Assembly (NCBI GenBank): GCA_001769385.1
Contig: MEPB01000052.1
Span: 1-64,000 of the forward strand
Reading direction: 5' to 3'
From: Bacteroidetes bacterium RIFCSPLOWO2_12_FULL_35_15
Lineage (GTDB): Bacteria > Bacteroidota > Bacteroidia > 2-12-FULL-35-15
DNA: 64,000 nt
Positions 49,938 through 59,469 of the stretch are shown here, in pieces. Positions within the stretch are counted from its first letter, which is position 1. Each line of letters starts with the position of its first letter. Position numbers and translations under genes: made by a program. The notes beneath the pieces are model-generated. The model saw only the letters and a list, made by a program, of their open reading frames with translations. It was not told where the DNA came from and did not search any database.

Positions 49938-52076
49938 ATGGAATTAGAAAAATTTTCGTACGACAACAAAATTGTAAAGCAATTTGCATTTGCCACTATT
50001 TTCTGGGGATTAGCCGGTATGACTGTTGGGTTGTGGGTAGCATTGGAATTAATATATCCTCAGTTAAATCTTTTTGAACAAATTACATTTAGCAGGATAC
50101 GTCCTTTGCATACCAATGCAGTAATTTTTGCATTCGTTGGAAACGGTATTTTTATGGGTGTTTATTATTCATTGCAACGATTATGCAAAGCCCGTATGTT
50201 TAGCGATAAATTGAGTAAAATTCATTTCTGGGGCTGGCAATTAATTATCCTTGCCGCATTACTGACACTCCCTTTCGGAATTACAACAGGTAAAGAATAT
50301 GCTGAATTAGAATGGCCTATCGACATAGCAATTACTTTGATCTGGGTTGTATTCGGTTGGAACATGTTTGGTACCATCATCAAACGCAGAGAACGTCATC
50401 TATATGTTGCTATCTGGTTTTACATTGCAACATTTGTAACCGTTGCATTGCTTCATGTTGTTAACTCATTTGAACTTCCGGTTTCAATCTTAAAAAGTTA
50501 TTCATGGTATGCAGGTGTGCAGGATGCATTGATACAATGGTGGTACGGACATAATGCGGTTGCATTTTTCCTTACAACTCCTTATTTAGGATTAATGTAT
50601 TATTTTGTTCCAAAGGTTGCAGAACGTCCTATTTATTCCTATCGGTTATCAATCATTCACTTTTGGGCATTAATTTTCTTATACATCTGGGCCGGTCCGC
50701 ATCACTTGTTATATACTGCATTGCCGGACTGGGCACAATCTTTAGGTACCGCATTTTCTATCATGTTAATTGCACCATCCTGGGGAGGTATGATCAATGG
50801 CTTACTTACATTACGTGGCGCATGGGATAAGGTACGTGAAAGTGTGGTGTTGAAGTTTTTAGTGGTTGCTGTTACCGCCTATGGTATGGCTACATTTGAA
50901 GGTCCAATGCTTGCATTAAAAAATGTAAATGTTATCGGACATTTTACTGATTGGATAATTGCACACGTTCATGTTGGTGCATTAGGCTGGAATGGATTCT
51001 TAACTTTTGGTGTATTGTATTGGATCATACCAAAAATTTTCCGCACCGAATTGTATTCTAAAAAATTAGCAAACTGGCATTTTTGGTTAGGCTCCTTGGG
51101 TATCTTATTTTATGTAGTACCAATGTATTGGGCAGGCTTCACACAATATTTTATGTGGCAGGAATTCACCAAGGAAGGTTTATTAAGATATCCAAATTTC
51201 CTTGAAACAGTGATTCAATTACGTCCGATGCACATGATGCGTGCATTAGGTGGTTTATTATATCTTTCAGGTTTTGTATTGCTGACATATAATATTATTA
51301 AAACCGTTAAAGCAGGTTCTTTACTTGCCAACGAAGATGCTGAAGCACCTGCATTAACTAAAGATGAAGGAAGTCATGCCGGAGAGCACTGGCACAGAGT
51401 ATTTGAGCGTAAGCCAATTCAATTCATGATTTTAAGTTTGGTAGTGGTAATAATAGGAGGAGCAATAGAAATAGTTCCAACATTTTTAGTAAAATCAAAT
51501 ATTCCAACCATTGCAAGTGTCAAGCCTTATACACCGCTTGAGTTACAAGGCAGGGATATTTATATCCGCGAAGGCTGTTATGTTTGTCACTCACAAATGG
51601 TGCGCCCATTACGTTTTGAAACAGAACGATATGGTGAATATTCTAAAGCCGGTGAGTTTGTTTATGACCATCCGTTCCAATGGGGTTCAAAACGTTCAGG
51701 ACCGGATCTTGCACGCGAAGGTGTTGGTAACCTGAAAAAATCTGATGCCTGGCACTATAGTCATATGTTGGATCCACGCAGCATGTCTCCGGGTTCTATT
51801 ATGCCTACGTTCCAGTGGTTGCACGATGATCCGATTGATACAGCGAGCACCCCTGCAAAAATAAGAGCGATGATAACACTTGGTGTTCCATATCCGGAGG
51901 GATACGATAAAAAAGCGAATGCAGATCTTATGATCCAGGCAAATGCAATTACCGAGAGTTTGAAAAAAGATAAGATAGAAACATTAAATGACAGAGAGAT
52001 TATTGCTTTAATTGCCTATATGCAACGTTTAGGGAAGGATATAACAGCAAATAAATCAACCACAACACAACCATAA
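49938..52076 (+). CDS. ccoNO: cbb3 oxidase fused subunits I and II (CcoN-CcoO)
   Basis: A 712-residue fusion. Residues ~1-480 are CcoN: twelve membrane segments with His ligands in RIRPLHTNAVIFAF, WYGHNAVAFF, AGPHHLLYTALPDW and HVHVGALGWNG. Residues ~495-712 are CcoO: a membrane anchor and a mono-haem cytochrome c with CYVCH near residue 546 and a downstream Met (GSIMPTFQW) as likely axial ligand. It reduces O2 with high affinity and passes electrons from CcoP through CcoO. The fusion is the usual Bacteroidota arrangement and guarantees equal amounts. Confidence 0.95.
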   Translation: MELEKFSYDNKIVKQFAFATIFWGLAGMTVGLWVALELIYPQLNLFEQITFSRIRPLHTNAVIFAFVGNGIFMGVYYSLQRLCKARMFSDKLSKIHFWGWQLIILAALLTLPFGITTGKEYAELEWPIDIAITLIWVVFGWNMFGTIIKRRERHLYVAIWFYIATFVTVALLHVVNSFELPVSILKSYSWYAGVQDALIQWWYGHNAVAFFLTTPYLGLMYYFVPKVAERPIYSYRLSIIHFWALIFLYIWAGPHHLLYTALPDWAQSLGTAFSIMLIAPSWGGMINGLLTLRGAWDKVRESVVLKFLVVAVTAYGMATFEGPMLALKNVNVIGHFTDWIIAHVHVGALGWNGFLTFGVLYWIIPKIFRTELYSKKLANWHFWLGSLGILFYVVPMYWAGFTQYFMWQEFTKEGLLRYPNFLETVIQLRPMHMMRALGGLLYLSGFVLLTYNIIKTVKAGSLLANEDAEAPALTKDEGSHAGEHWHRVFERKPIQFMILSLVVVIIGGAIEIVPTFLVKSNIPTIASVKPYTPLELQGRDIYIREGCYVCHSQMVRPLRFETERYGEYSKAGEFVYDHPFQWGSKRSGPDLAREGVGNLKKSDAWHYSHMLDPRSMSPGSIMPTFQWLHDDPIDTASTPAKIRAMITLGVPYPEGYDKKANADLMIQANAITESLKKDKIETLNDREIIALIAYMQRLGKDITANKSTTTQP

Positions 52077-52080
52077 AAAA

Positions 52081-52320
52081 ATGAAATTTATTAACTATTT
52101 AGAATCAATCGCAGGAGTTGGAATATTTCCATTGGTTTCTCTTTGTATATTTTTTTTATTTTTTGTTATCCTGATTATTTGGGTATTACAAGTAAGTAAA
52201 GAACATCTTACGGAGATGAAAAATATTCCATTTAACTCATCTTCCCTTCGGGCAAATTCTACAAAAGAGAAGGGAAGCGAAAGTAATTTTGCACTATCTA
52301 CGGATTCAGAAAATAATTAA
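52081..52320 (+). CDS. ccoQ: CcoQ-like small subunit
   Basis: A 79-residue protein with one membrane helix (about residues 15-40) and a polar Ser/Asn/Lys-rich tail. Sequence resemblance to known CcoQ is weak; the call rests on size, topology and position between ccoNO and ccoP. CcoQ stabilises the interaction of CcoP with the core. It begins 4 bp after ccoNO. Confidence 0.65.
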   Translation: MKFINYLESIAGVGIFPLVSLCIFFLFFVILIIWVLQVSKEHLTEMKNIPFNSSSLRANSTKEKGSESNFALSTDSENN

Positions 52321-52330
52321 ATCGAAAATT

Positions 52331-53299
52331 ATGAAAGAGCAATTCCAAAAAAAATCTCAAAAAAATAAAAATTTATTTTCTAAAACAATTCTTACATCGC
52401 TAATGATAACATTGGGATTTATTTTATTTTCAGTGTCTTCTTATGCACAACAAGTAACGGATGTTGCAGCTCCGGCGGATGATAGCTCCATGGGAATAAA
52501 CGAGGTGATCATATTCCTGCTTTTTTGTACGATAGTTTTGTTAGCGATTACTGTTTTATTAATGGTGCAAACCAAAAATGCAATACTTAATTCCCGAAAA
52601 GGAGATGCCGAGGCCGGGCATTCATTATTTGACATGATCAATGCTTCTGTTTCTGTTGAAAAAGAAAAAGATATTTTGATGGATCATGATTATGATGGAA
52701 TAAAAGAGTTGGATAATAATTTACCGCCATGGTGGAAATATGGTTTTTATTTAACAATAGTTATCGCAATTTGTTACATCACTTATTTTCATTTCCTTGG
52801 TGGAGAGCTGCAAATTGCCAGATATGAAAAATCTTTAGTAGCCGCAAAAGCAGAAAATGAGGCCTATCAGAAGGCGCACGGTGATGTGATCAACGAGGAC
52901 AATGTTAAACTGATCACTGATAAAGCTCAATTGGCGGATGCTGAAAAAATATTTAAAACAACTTGTTTTGTTTGTCATGGTGCAGAAGGTCAGGGAAATG
53001 CAGTCGGTCCAAATTTGACCGATGATTATTGGATCCATGGAGGAAGTATAAAAGATGTATTTCATTCCATAACAAGTGGCTGGCCTGAAAAGGGTATGCA
53101 GGCGTGGAAATCGAATTTTTCGGCCTTACAAATAAGTCAAATAAGTAGTTATGTTAAATCATTAAGAGGAACTAATCCTCCGAATCCAAAAGAAAAACAA
53201 GGTGATCTATATGTAGAAGAGGGGTCGGGAAGTGTCACAGTAACAAAAGACAGCATGAGTGTTCCTCCAAAAGATAGTGTGAAGCTTGGCACAAAATAG
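52331..53299 (+). CDS. ccoP: cbb3 oxidase subunit III (CcoP), single haem
   Basis: From the ATG at 52331 (MKEQFQ) a 322-residue protein; the track's earlier Met at 52289 lies inside ccoQ and is less likely. There is a first membrane helix (~15-35), a second (~60-82), a linker with NNLPPWWKYGFYLTIVIAI, the FixP-type anchor, and a cytochrome c domain with CFVCH near residue 213. Proteobacterial CcoP has two CxxCH motifs; only one is visible here, as in other Bacteroidota. It accepts electrons and hands them to CcoO. Three bases separate it from ccoG. Confidence 0.88.
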   Translation: MKEQFQKKSQKNKNLFSKTILTSLMITLGFILFSVSSYAQQVTDVAAPADDSSMGINEVIIFLLFCTIVLLAITVLLMVQTKNAILNSRKGDAEAGHSLFDMINASVSVEKEKDILMDHDYDGIKELDNNLPPWWKYGFYLTIVIAICYITYFHFLGGELQIARYEKSLVAAKAENEAYQKAHGDVINEDNVKLITDKAQLADAEKIFKTTCFVCHGAEGQGNAVGPNLTDDYWIHGGSIKDVFHSITSGWPEKGMQAWKSNFSALQISQISSYVKSLRGTNPPNPKEKQGDLYVEEGSGSVTVTKDSMSVPPKDSVKLGTK

Positions 53300-53302
53300 A
53301 TC

Positions 53303-54709
53303 ATGGAAAATAACGAGTTCAAGCCTGATGAATCTTTTCGGGATTCTATTGCTACCATAAATAAGCAAGGAAACCGGGCTTGGATCTTTGCAAAAAAACC
53401 CAAAGGAAAGTTTACCAATAGAAGAACAATTTTTAGTATCATCTATTTGCTTGCTTTTTTTATTGTTCCGTTTATAAAAGTCAACGGAGAACCTCTCTTT
53501 CTTTTTAATGTTGTTGAACGGAAGTTTATAATTTTTGGCGGGGTTTTCTGGCCACAGGACTTATTTCTGTTTGCCTTAGCAATGTTAACATTCATTGTGT
53601 TTATCGTTTTATTTACTGTGGTCTTCGGAAGAATATTTTGTGGTTGGATCTGTCCGCAAACAATTTTTATGGATATGGTTTTCCGTAAGATCGAATATTG
53701 GATCGAAGGGGATGCAGGGAAACAAAAAATGCTTGATAAGCAACCTTGGAACGCCCAAAAAATAGGAAAAAAAAGCCTTAAGGTCAGTGTCTTCTATCTT
53801 GTTTCATTTATATTCTCAAATGTGTTTTTATCCTACATTATTGGAATGGATGAAGTAAAAAAAATAATCATGGAGCCAATTAGTCAAAACCTGGCTTCAC
53901 TTATTTCAATGTTACTTTTCACATTTGTTTTCTTTTTAGTGTATTTAAGATTTCGGGAACAAGTATGTATTGTTGTTTGTCCGTATGGAAGATTGCAAGG
54001 TGTTTTGCTTGATAAGAATTCAATTCTTGTTGCCTATGATTATATAAGAGGTGAACCTCGTTCGAAATATACAAAGGCGAAAGATCAAACCAAGGGTGAT
54101 TGTATCGATTGTCACCAATGTGTGGATGTTTGCCCAACAGGCATTGATATTCGAAATGGAACACAATTAGAATGTATTAATTGTACAGCTTGTATTGATG
54201 CCTGTAATACTATGATGGAAGCTGTAGGGTATGAAAAAAACTTAATACGTTATGATTCAGAATACGGAATTGCTAACAAAGAAAAATTGAAGATCACACC
54301 AAGAATTAAAGCATATTCTCTTGTACTTTTAATTTTGGTTGGGGTGTTGATCACATTATTAGTTACCAGAACAGATGTTGAAACAACAATTTTCCGAACA
54401 CCGGGAATGCTTTATCAGGAACAACCAAATAATAGAATAAGTAATTTATATAATATAAAAATAATTAATAAAACCCGTGATTTTAAGCCGGTAAAATTAC
54501 AATCAGAAACCGAGGGGGCAGAATTAATTATGGTTGGAAATAATCCAATAAAGGTAGAAAAAGAGAATATATCAAATGGAGCATTTTTTATTTATATGGA
54601 TAGGGATAAAATAAAAAATCGTAAAACAAAACTTACAATAGGAGTTTATTCAAATGGCGAAAAGATCACAACAGTGAGCACTAATTTTTTAGGTCCGATC
54701 TCCCGATAA
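53303..54709 (+). CDS. ccoG: cbb3 oxidase accessory protein CcoG (FixG/RdxA)
   Basis: A 468-residue membrane iron-sulfur protein. Five or so membrane segments include FGRIFCGWICPQTIFMD, a family hallmark. Two 4Fe-4S clusters are marked by CIDCHQCVDVCPTG and CINCTACIDAC. A periplasmic Ig-like C-terminal domain follows the last helix. CcoG is a cupric reductase that helps copper delivery to cbb3. It is 3 bp after ccoP. Confidence 0.93.
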   Translation: MENNEFKPDESFRDSIATINKQGNRAWIFAKKPKGKFTNRRTIFSIIYLLAFFIVPFIKVNGEPLFLFNVVERKFIIFGGVFWPQDLFLFALAMLTFIVFIVLFTVVFGRIFCGWICPQTIFMDMVFRKIEYWIEGDAGKQKMLDKQPWNAQKIGKKSLKVSVFYLVSFIFSNVFLSYIIGMDEVKKIIMEPISQNLASLISMLLFTFVFFLVYLRFREQVCIVVCPYGRLQGVLLDKNSILVAYDYIRGEPRSKYTKAKDQTKGDCIDCHQCVDVCPTGIDIRNGTQLECINCTACIDACNTMMEAVGYEKNLIRYDSEYGIANKEKLKITPRIKAYSLVLLILVGVLITLLVTRTDVETTIFRTPGMLYQEQPNNRISNLYNIKIINKTRDFKPVKLQSETEGAELIMVGNNPIKVEKENISNGAFFIYMDRDKIKNRKTKLTIGVYSNGEKITTVSTNFLGPISR

Positions 54710-54720
54710 AGATCAAGGAG

Positions 54721-54857
54721 ACCACGGAGAAACAGAGAACACAGAAATGATTACTCAAAAGCATATAAATGAAATTTCGTAGAAATAATTTAACCTCAGG
54801 TAATATTTCATGTGAAATTAATCTCCGTGAAACTCAGTGTTCTCTGTGTCTTGTGGT
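54721..54857. repeat. Imperfect inverted repeat between ccoG and ccoH (MITE-like)
   Basis: The left arm ACCACGGAGAAACAGAGAAC (start 54721) pairs imperfectly with the right arm ending CTCTGTGTCTTGTGGT (54857), with ~75 bp between. It fills the gap between ccoG and ccoH. Similar accacaaag/acacagag sequences are scattered in Bacteroidota genomes, so it is likely a dispersed non-coding element. Confidence 0.6.
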
Positions 54858-54891
54858 TAATTTTATAAAAATAAATTTAAAATATAATTAA

Positions 54892-55341
54892 ATGTCAAAA
54901 ATAGGCTGGGGAACAAAAATTGCAATTTTATATATTGGCTTTGTAGTGCTTGTAATTGCAATGGTTGTAATAAGCATGAGTCAAAAGATCGAATTAGTTA
55001 GTGAAGATTATTATCCCAAAGAATTAGTATTTCAAAATCAGATAAATAGCTCGAATAATGCAAATGCATTGTCTGATACTATCATAAATACAGTTACTCT
55101 GAACGGAATTGATCTGCAATTCCCTTCGGAATTTAAAGGTAAAACAGTAAACGGTAAAATTGAATTTTTTCGTCCGTCTGGTTCTTCTGGAGATTTTAGT
55201 GCCACATTAAAATTAGATGAAAATGGACATCAATTTGTAAGTTCAAAGGAACTGATTTCAGGAAAATATAAAATGCAAATTTCCTGGAAAGTGGATAATA
55301 CCGATTATTATTCGGAGCATATAATTACGATCAAAAAATAA
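54892..55341 (+). CDS. ccoH: CcoH/FixH-like protein
   Basis: A 149-residue protein: one N-terminal membrane helix (residues ~6-28) and the DYYPKELVFQNQINSSN pattern that FixH proteins share after the anchor. The periplasmic rest is beta-rich and ends in ISGKYKMQISWKVDNTDYYSE. CcoH helps assemble and stabilise the cbb3 complex. It is followed at 1 bp by the TauE/SafE-like gene. Confidence 0.85.
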   Translation: MSKIGWGTKIAILYIGFVVLVIAMVVISMSQKIELVSEDYYPKELVFQNQINSSNNANALSDTIINTVTLNGIDLQFPSEFKGKTVNGKIEFFRPSGSSGDFSATLKLDENGHQFVSSKELISGKYKMQISWKVDNTDYYSEHIITIKK

Positions 55342-55342
55342 A

Positions 55343-56053
55343 ATGAATCTTATTTTCAGTGCAATAACATTAGGGTTTTTAGGTAGTTTCCATTGTGTGG
55401 GGATGTGTGGTCCCATTGCACTTGCATTGCCATTGAAACGTGATTCTGTAACATCAAAAATTAGCGGAGCAATTCTTTACAATGTTGGAAGAATGTTTAC
55501 TTATGCTTTATTAGGATTGTTGTTTGGACTTGTCGGACAAAGTTTTGTAATTGCCGGTTATCAGCAAGCATTGTCGATTACCATTGGTGTTGCGATATTG
55601 ATACTGGTATTGTTTTCAAGTAAAATTTCCGGAAAATTTAAAACCACTGCATTTATTTATTCTGCAATCGGAAAATTAAAACAAAAATTAAGTTCTTTAT
55701 TTAAGAAGAGCAGTTATTCTTCACTTTTTTTAATAGGAACGTTAAATGGCCTGTTACCTTGCGGATTAGTCTATTTAGGAATTGCAGGAGCCATAGCAAC
55801 CGGTAACGGATTACAAGGAAGTTTATTTATGGCTATTTTTGGTTTCGGTACTTTGCCTGCAATGCTTACCCTTGCTTTATTAGGAAATGCGATCAGCATT
55901 AATTTCAGAAATAAAATTAATAAAGTAATTCCTTTTTTTGTGGTAAGCATGGCATTACTACTTATTTTGCGCGGAATGAACCTTGGAATCCCCTATATCA
56001 GCCCGGAAATGTCTTCAACAAAACCTCTTTGCCATAAGTGCTGCAAAGAATAA
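55343..56053 (+). CDS. Sulfite exporter TauE/SafE-like membrane protein of the cco cluster
   Basis: A 236-residue protein with six membrane segments. The starting LGSFHCVGMCGPIALALPL and the later LLPCGLVYLG are repeated, Cys- and Pro-containing motifs of the UreH/TauE/DsbD-like family. Members beside ccoH are thought to act in copper handling or cbb3 maturation; sulfite export is not implied. The tail ends with a Cys pair (CHKCCKE), perhaps metal-binding. Confidence 0.75.
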   Translation: MNLIFSAITLGFLGSFHCVGMCGPIALALPLKRDSVTSKISGAILYNVGRMFTYALLGLLFGLVGQSFVIAGYQQALSITIGVAILILVLFSSKISGKFKTTAFIYSAIGKLKQKLSSLFKKSSYSSLFLIGTLNGLLPCGLVYLGIAGAIATGNGLQGSLFMAIFGFGTLPAMLTLALLGNAISINFRNKINKVIPFFVVSMALLLILRGMNLGIPYISPEMSSTKPLCHKCCKE

Positions 56054-56093
56054 TATTCTGTACCTTTGAGCTTCATAAAAACCGGCTCAAAAA

Positions 56094-56540
56094 ATGAATA
56101 AAATACGATTAACAAAAGAATTTAATTTTGAAATGGCACATGCATTATTTGGTTATGATGGTGCATGTAAAAATATTCACGGACATTCCTATAATTTAAG
56201 TGTAACATTTATTGGCGAACCTATCACGGATAAATCAAATCCTAAATGTGGAATGGTGGTTGATTTTTCAGTCATGAAAACCATTGTAAAACCAATCATT
56301 GAAGAGTTGGACCATGCAACACTTTTAAATGCTGAAACTCCCCATAAGGAATTAGCAAATGAAAATTCCTTGTTTGGAAAATTGGTCTTGGTAAATTATC
56401 AGCCAACCTGCGAAAATTTATTGATCGATTTTGCTTCACGCATAAAAAAAGAATTGCCGCACGATTTGAAATTGCATCACATCCTGTTACGGGAAACACC
56501 AACTTCTTATGCAGAGTGGTTTGCAGAAGATAATGAGTAA
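56094..56540 (+). CDS. queD: 6-pyruvoyl-tetrahydropterin synthase / QueD family enzyme
   Basis: A 148-residue enzyme. The zinc His lie in FEMAHAL and in NIHGHSYNL; the catalytic Cys is in GACKNIHGHS; DHATLL and LRETPTSYAEW complete the family pattern. QueD makes 6-carboxy-tetrahydropterin, the first dedicated intermediate of queuosine synthesis; PTPS makes biopterin precursors. Distinguishing the two needs a family tree. It is between the cbb3 accessory genes and hemN, with no clear link to respiration. Confidence 0.85.
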   Translation: MNKIRLTKEFNFEMAHALFGYDGACKNIHGHSYNLSVTFIGEPITDKSNPKCGMVVDFSVMKTIVKPIIEELDHATLLNAETPHKELANENSLFGKLVLVNYQPTCENLLIDFASRIKKELPHDLKLHHILLRETPTSYAEWFAEDNE

Positions 56541-56617
56541 TTGAAAAAAATATTCAGCAGACAGTAAACAATAAAAAATTAACAATTTAACAGTTTAGCA
56601 ATTCAACAATAACAAAG

Positions 56618-57973
56618 ATGAATCTGATCAGAAAATATAATGTTGCGGGTCCGCGATACACCAGTTATCCAACCGTTCCATATTGGGATGAAACACCTCC
56701 AACCATTGAACAATGGAAAGCAAGCGTAAAAAGATCATTTATTGAAACCAATGACAGCGATGGAATTTCTTTATACATCCATTTACCTTTTTGTGAAAGT
56801 TTATGCACGTATTGCGGATGCAACACACGAATCACTATCAATCATAATGTTGAAAAGCCATATTTAACAGCTGTTTTAAAAGAATGGGAATTGTATCTGA
56901 AGGTTTTTGAAGGAAAGCCACGCATCAAAGAAATTCATTTGGGTGGCGGTACTCCTACATTTTTCAAGCCGGAACATTTGAAAGAAATGATCGATGCTAT
57001 TTTAAAAGATGCAGAGGTTTGTGAGGATGCCGAATTTAGTTTTGAAGCACATCCGAAAAATACAACACCTGAACATTTAGAAACATTATATAGATTGGGC
57101 TTTAGACGATTAAGTCTGGGTGTTCAGGATTTCGATCCGAAAGTTCAGGAAATCGTAAATCGGATAGATCCATTTGAAACAGTCGAAAGAGTTGTAAAAA
57201 ATGCCCGTAAAATAGGATATACTTCTATCAATTTTGATTTGATCTATGGTTTGCCTTTGCAAACAAGAAATAGTGTTATTGATACCATCAATAAAGTAAA
57301 TCTTTTAAGGCCCGATCGTATTGCTTTCTACAGCTATGCACATGTGCCTTGGGTAAAGCCGGGTCAGCGGAAATTCACCGAAGCTGATCTGCCTGCTGAT
57401 GAAGAAAAACGTGCACTTTACGAAATTGGTAAGGCTATGTTTGCAGAAAATGGTTATGTTGAAATTGGCATGGATCATTTCTCCTTAACAAGTGATACAC
57501 TTTATAAATCAGCAGAAAAAGGGAAGTTGCATCGGAATTTCATGGGATACACGCACTCCTATACGCAGCTGATGGTTGGTTTAGGTGTTTCATCCATCAG
57601 CGACACATGGTATGCATACGGACAAAATGTTAAGAAAGTAGAAGAGTATTATGATCTGATAAATAAAGGGGAATTACCTGTTTTTAAAGGACATTTATTG
57701 AATGAAGAAGATCTGATCATACGCAGACATATCCTCAACATCATGTGCAAATTTGAAACATCCTGGGAAAAAAAAGAAATGCAATGTGAAGCGATCTATG
57801 AAGCTATTGAACGTCTGACAGAAATTGAAAATGATAAATTGATAGAGTTAACTCCATATCATTTGAAAGTGAACAAAGCCGGAATTCCTTTTATCAGAAA
57901 CATTTGTATGGCTTTTGATGCAAGGCTCTGGAGGAATTTACCACAATCGAAGATCTTTAGTTCAACGGTGTAA
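56618..57973 (+). CDS. hemN: Oxygen-independent coproporphyrinogen III oxidase
   Basis: A 451-residue radical SAM enzyme. The cluster motif is YIHLPFCESLCTYCGC with C-x3-C-x2-C, and GGGTPTF follows near residue 110. The N-terminal NVAGPRYTSYPTVPYW and full length indicate true HemN rather than a HemW. It decarboxylates coproporphyrinogen III without oxygen for haem supply when oxygen is low, matching the nearby cbb3 operon. A diverged duplicate of its 3' end lies at 58548-58632. Confidence 0.93.
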   Translation: MNLIRKYNVAGPRYTSYPTVPYWDETPPTIEQWKASVKRSFIETNDSDGISLYIHLPFCESLCTYCGCNTRITINHNVEKPYLTAVLKEWELYLKVFEGKPRIKEIHLGGGTPTFFKPEHLKEMIDAILKDAEVCEDAEFSFEAHPKNTTPEHLETLYRLGFRRLSLGVQDFDPKVQEIVNRIDPFETVERVVKNARKIGYTSINFDLIYGLPLQTRNSVIDTINKVNLLRPDRIAFYSYAHVPWVKPGQRKFTEADLPADEEKRALYEIGKAMFAENGYVEIGMDHFSLTSDTLYKSAEKGKLHRNFMGYTHSYTQLMVGLGVSSISDTWYAYGQNVKKVEEYYDLINKGELPVFKGHLLNEEDLIIRRHILNIMCKFETSWEKKEMQCEAIYEAIERLTEIENDKLIELTPYHLKVNKAGIPFIRNICMAFDARLWRNLPQSKIFSSTV

Positions 57974-58051
57974 TATATTAAATTCGCAGCTATTCCGGTA
58001 CCAATAAAAAAATTAAATTTAAAATAATAATAATTTAAAAATCAATAAAAA

Positions 58052-58483
58052 ATGGCAGCAGTAAATCCTTATTTAACTTTCAATGGAAATTGTGAAGAAG
58101 CATTTAATTTCTACAAATCTGTCTTTGGGGGCGAATTTCCTTATATAGGAAGATTCAAAGATATGCCCTCCGAACAACCAATTCCCGAGAGCGAAAAAGA
58201 AAAAATAATGCATGTTTCGTTGCCAATTGGAAAAGAAACTATTCTAATGGGTAGTGACAGTTCAAATGCATTTGGACAGGCGACCATTATAGGAAACAAT
58301 TTTTCTATTTCAGTCAATGCCGATAATGAGGAAGAAGCTACTAAACTCTTTAATGGTCTTTCTTCCGGTGGAAAAGTTACGATGCCTTTAAATAAAACAT
58401 TTTGGGGTGCATTGTTTGGTATGTTTACAGATAAATTCGGTATTAACTGGATGGTAAATTACGACTTCGACCAAAAAAAATAA
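58052..58483 (+). CDS. VOC superfamily protein (PhnB/glyoxalase-like)
   Basis: A 143-residue protein with the PhnB-type VOC pattern: NPYLTFNGNCEEAFNFYKSVFGGE at the start, IMHVSLPIG in the middle and TFWGALFGMFTDKFGINWMV near the end. The family contains metal-dependent enzymes and binding proteins, and substrates cannot be inferred. It lies between hemN and the broken hemN copy, which suggests it came in by recombination. Confidence 0.85.
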   Translation: MAAVNPYLTFNGNCEEAFNFYKSVFGGEFPYIGRFKDMPSEQPIPESEKEKIMHVSLPIGKETILMGSDSSNAFGQATIIGNNFSISVNADNEEEATKLFNGLSSGGKVTMPLNKTFWGALFGMFTDKFGINWMVNYDFDQKK

Positions 58484-58547
58484 ACTTATTTTATTGGTTT
58501 TCAAAAAATTGACAAATTGCAATTTGGAAGGACCATGCAGAATTTTT

Positions 58548-58632
58548 TTTATTAGAAATATCTGCATGGCTTTTGATGAAAGACTTTGGAGGAATTTACC
58601 ACAATCGAAGATCTTTAGGTTCAACAGTGTAA
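58548..58632 (+). pseudogene. Decayed duplicate of the hemN 3' end
   Basis: About 85 bp closely match the last codons of hemN (57889-57973): both read RNICMAFD then RLWRNLPQSKIF. There are about ten substitutions and one inserted G near the end that shifts the frame. Weaker resemblance runs back to about 58500. The remnant shows that a second hemN allele once lay here. Confidence 0.8.
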
Positions 58633-58713
58633 TTATTTGAGTTCATATTTTTGTAATAAAATAAAGAACTTGCATTTGATTGAATAAACGAAACGTGTAG
58701 CGTTTATAAAGAT

Positions 58714-58723
58714 GTTAGTGGTA
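58714..58723 (+). other. Candidate 5' boundary (R'-like) of the first cassette
   Basis: GTTAGTGGTA is complementary, with one G:T-type mismatch, to TACCGCTAAC at 59468-59477 just after the HNH-like gene. By the logic of the later cassettes it marks the left end of the first cassette. The rest of the 337 bp gap (58484-58820) holds the hemN remnant and no gene. Confidence 0.45.
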
Positions 58724-58820
58724 ATTTTATAAAAAAATATACGCACACAGCAACATAGAAAGAATTGGAAATAAAATTCACGAATAGTGTTTTCAAAATT
58801 GACGACTTTATTAAAAAAAA

Positions 58821-59429
58821 ATGAAACCAAAAACCGAAGACAAGCAACAATTATTAAGAATTTTTCCGACCGAAGATTGGAAAGAATTTAAGCTGGAATA
58901 CAAATCAAGATTTCGTTATGCAATTTCTAACTTCGGCAGAGTAATTAGTTACACCGACAAATTTGAAAACGGAAGGTTATTGAAGTGCGCTACAGTGGAC
59001 GGTTACAAAGCTTTTTATTATAAATTATTAGTAGGCAAAAAAACAGTAAATCGACACCTTTATATCCGAAATATTGTTGCAGAAAATTTTTTACCAAAAC
59101 CGTCCAAAGACCAAATTCATGTTTTACTCTTAGACAGAAACCGCAGTAATAACTGTTCTAACAACCTTAAATGGGCTACCAAAGAAGAAATGTACGAACA
59201 TATCAAAAAAAGTCCTATGGTAATTGAGGCCAAGAAAAAGCTTGTTGAACATAACATGCAAAGGAAATACAAATTGAACAGTAGCACAGTCAAAATAATA
59301 AAAAGGAAAATAATGAGTGTTAATCGCAAGACGAGAATGAAATTAATTGCGAGACAATATGGAATTAGTGAAATGCAATTATACCGAATAAAATCAGGTG
59401 AAAATTGGGGACACGTAACTGTTGACTAA
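58821..59429 (+). CDS. NUMOD4/HNH-like endonuclease protein (202 aa), cassette gene
   Basis: The start of the domain DWKEFKLEYKSRFRYAISNFG, then GRVISYTDK, is the NUMOD4 pattern, a DNA-binding module of homing endonucleases. VNRHLYIRNIVAENFL and the region IHVLLLDRNRSNNCSNNLKWAT resemble an HNH_3 nuclease (H...D...NN..NL.W). The last ~50 residues look like an HTH (LIARQYGISEMQLYRIK). The first metal His of HNH is not clear, so activity is unsure. A repeat of attC-like type follows 40 bp after its stop. Confidence 0.75.
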   Translation: MKPKTEDKQQLLRIFPTEDWKEFKLEYKSRFRYAISNFGRVISYTDKFENGRLLKCATVDGYKAFYYKLLVGKKTVNRHLYIRNIVAENFLPKPSKDQIHVLLLDRNRSNNCSNNLKWATKEEMYEHIKKSPMVIEAKKKLVEHNMQRKYKLNSSTVKIIKRKIMSVNRKTRMKLIARQYGISEMQLYRIKSGENWGHVTVD

Positions 59430-59469
59430 AATGACTCTGGTGTAACGACAAAGATAAAAAGAAAGACTA

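Noticed and set aside
55343-56053. Sulfite exporter function
   Set aside because: Only the broad TauE/SafE fold is supported; the cco context points to oxidase maturation instead.
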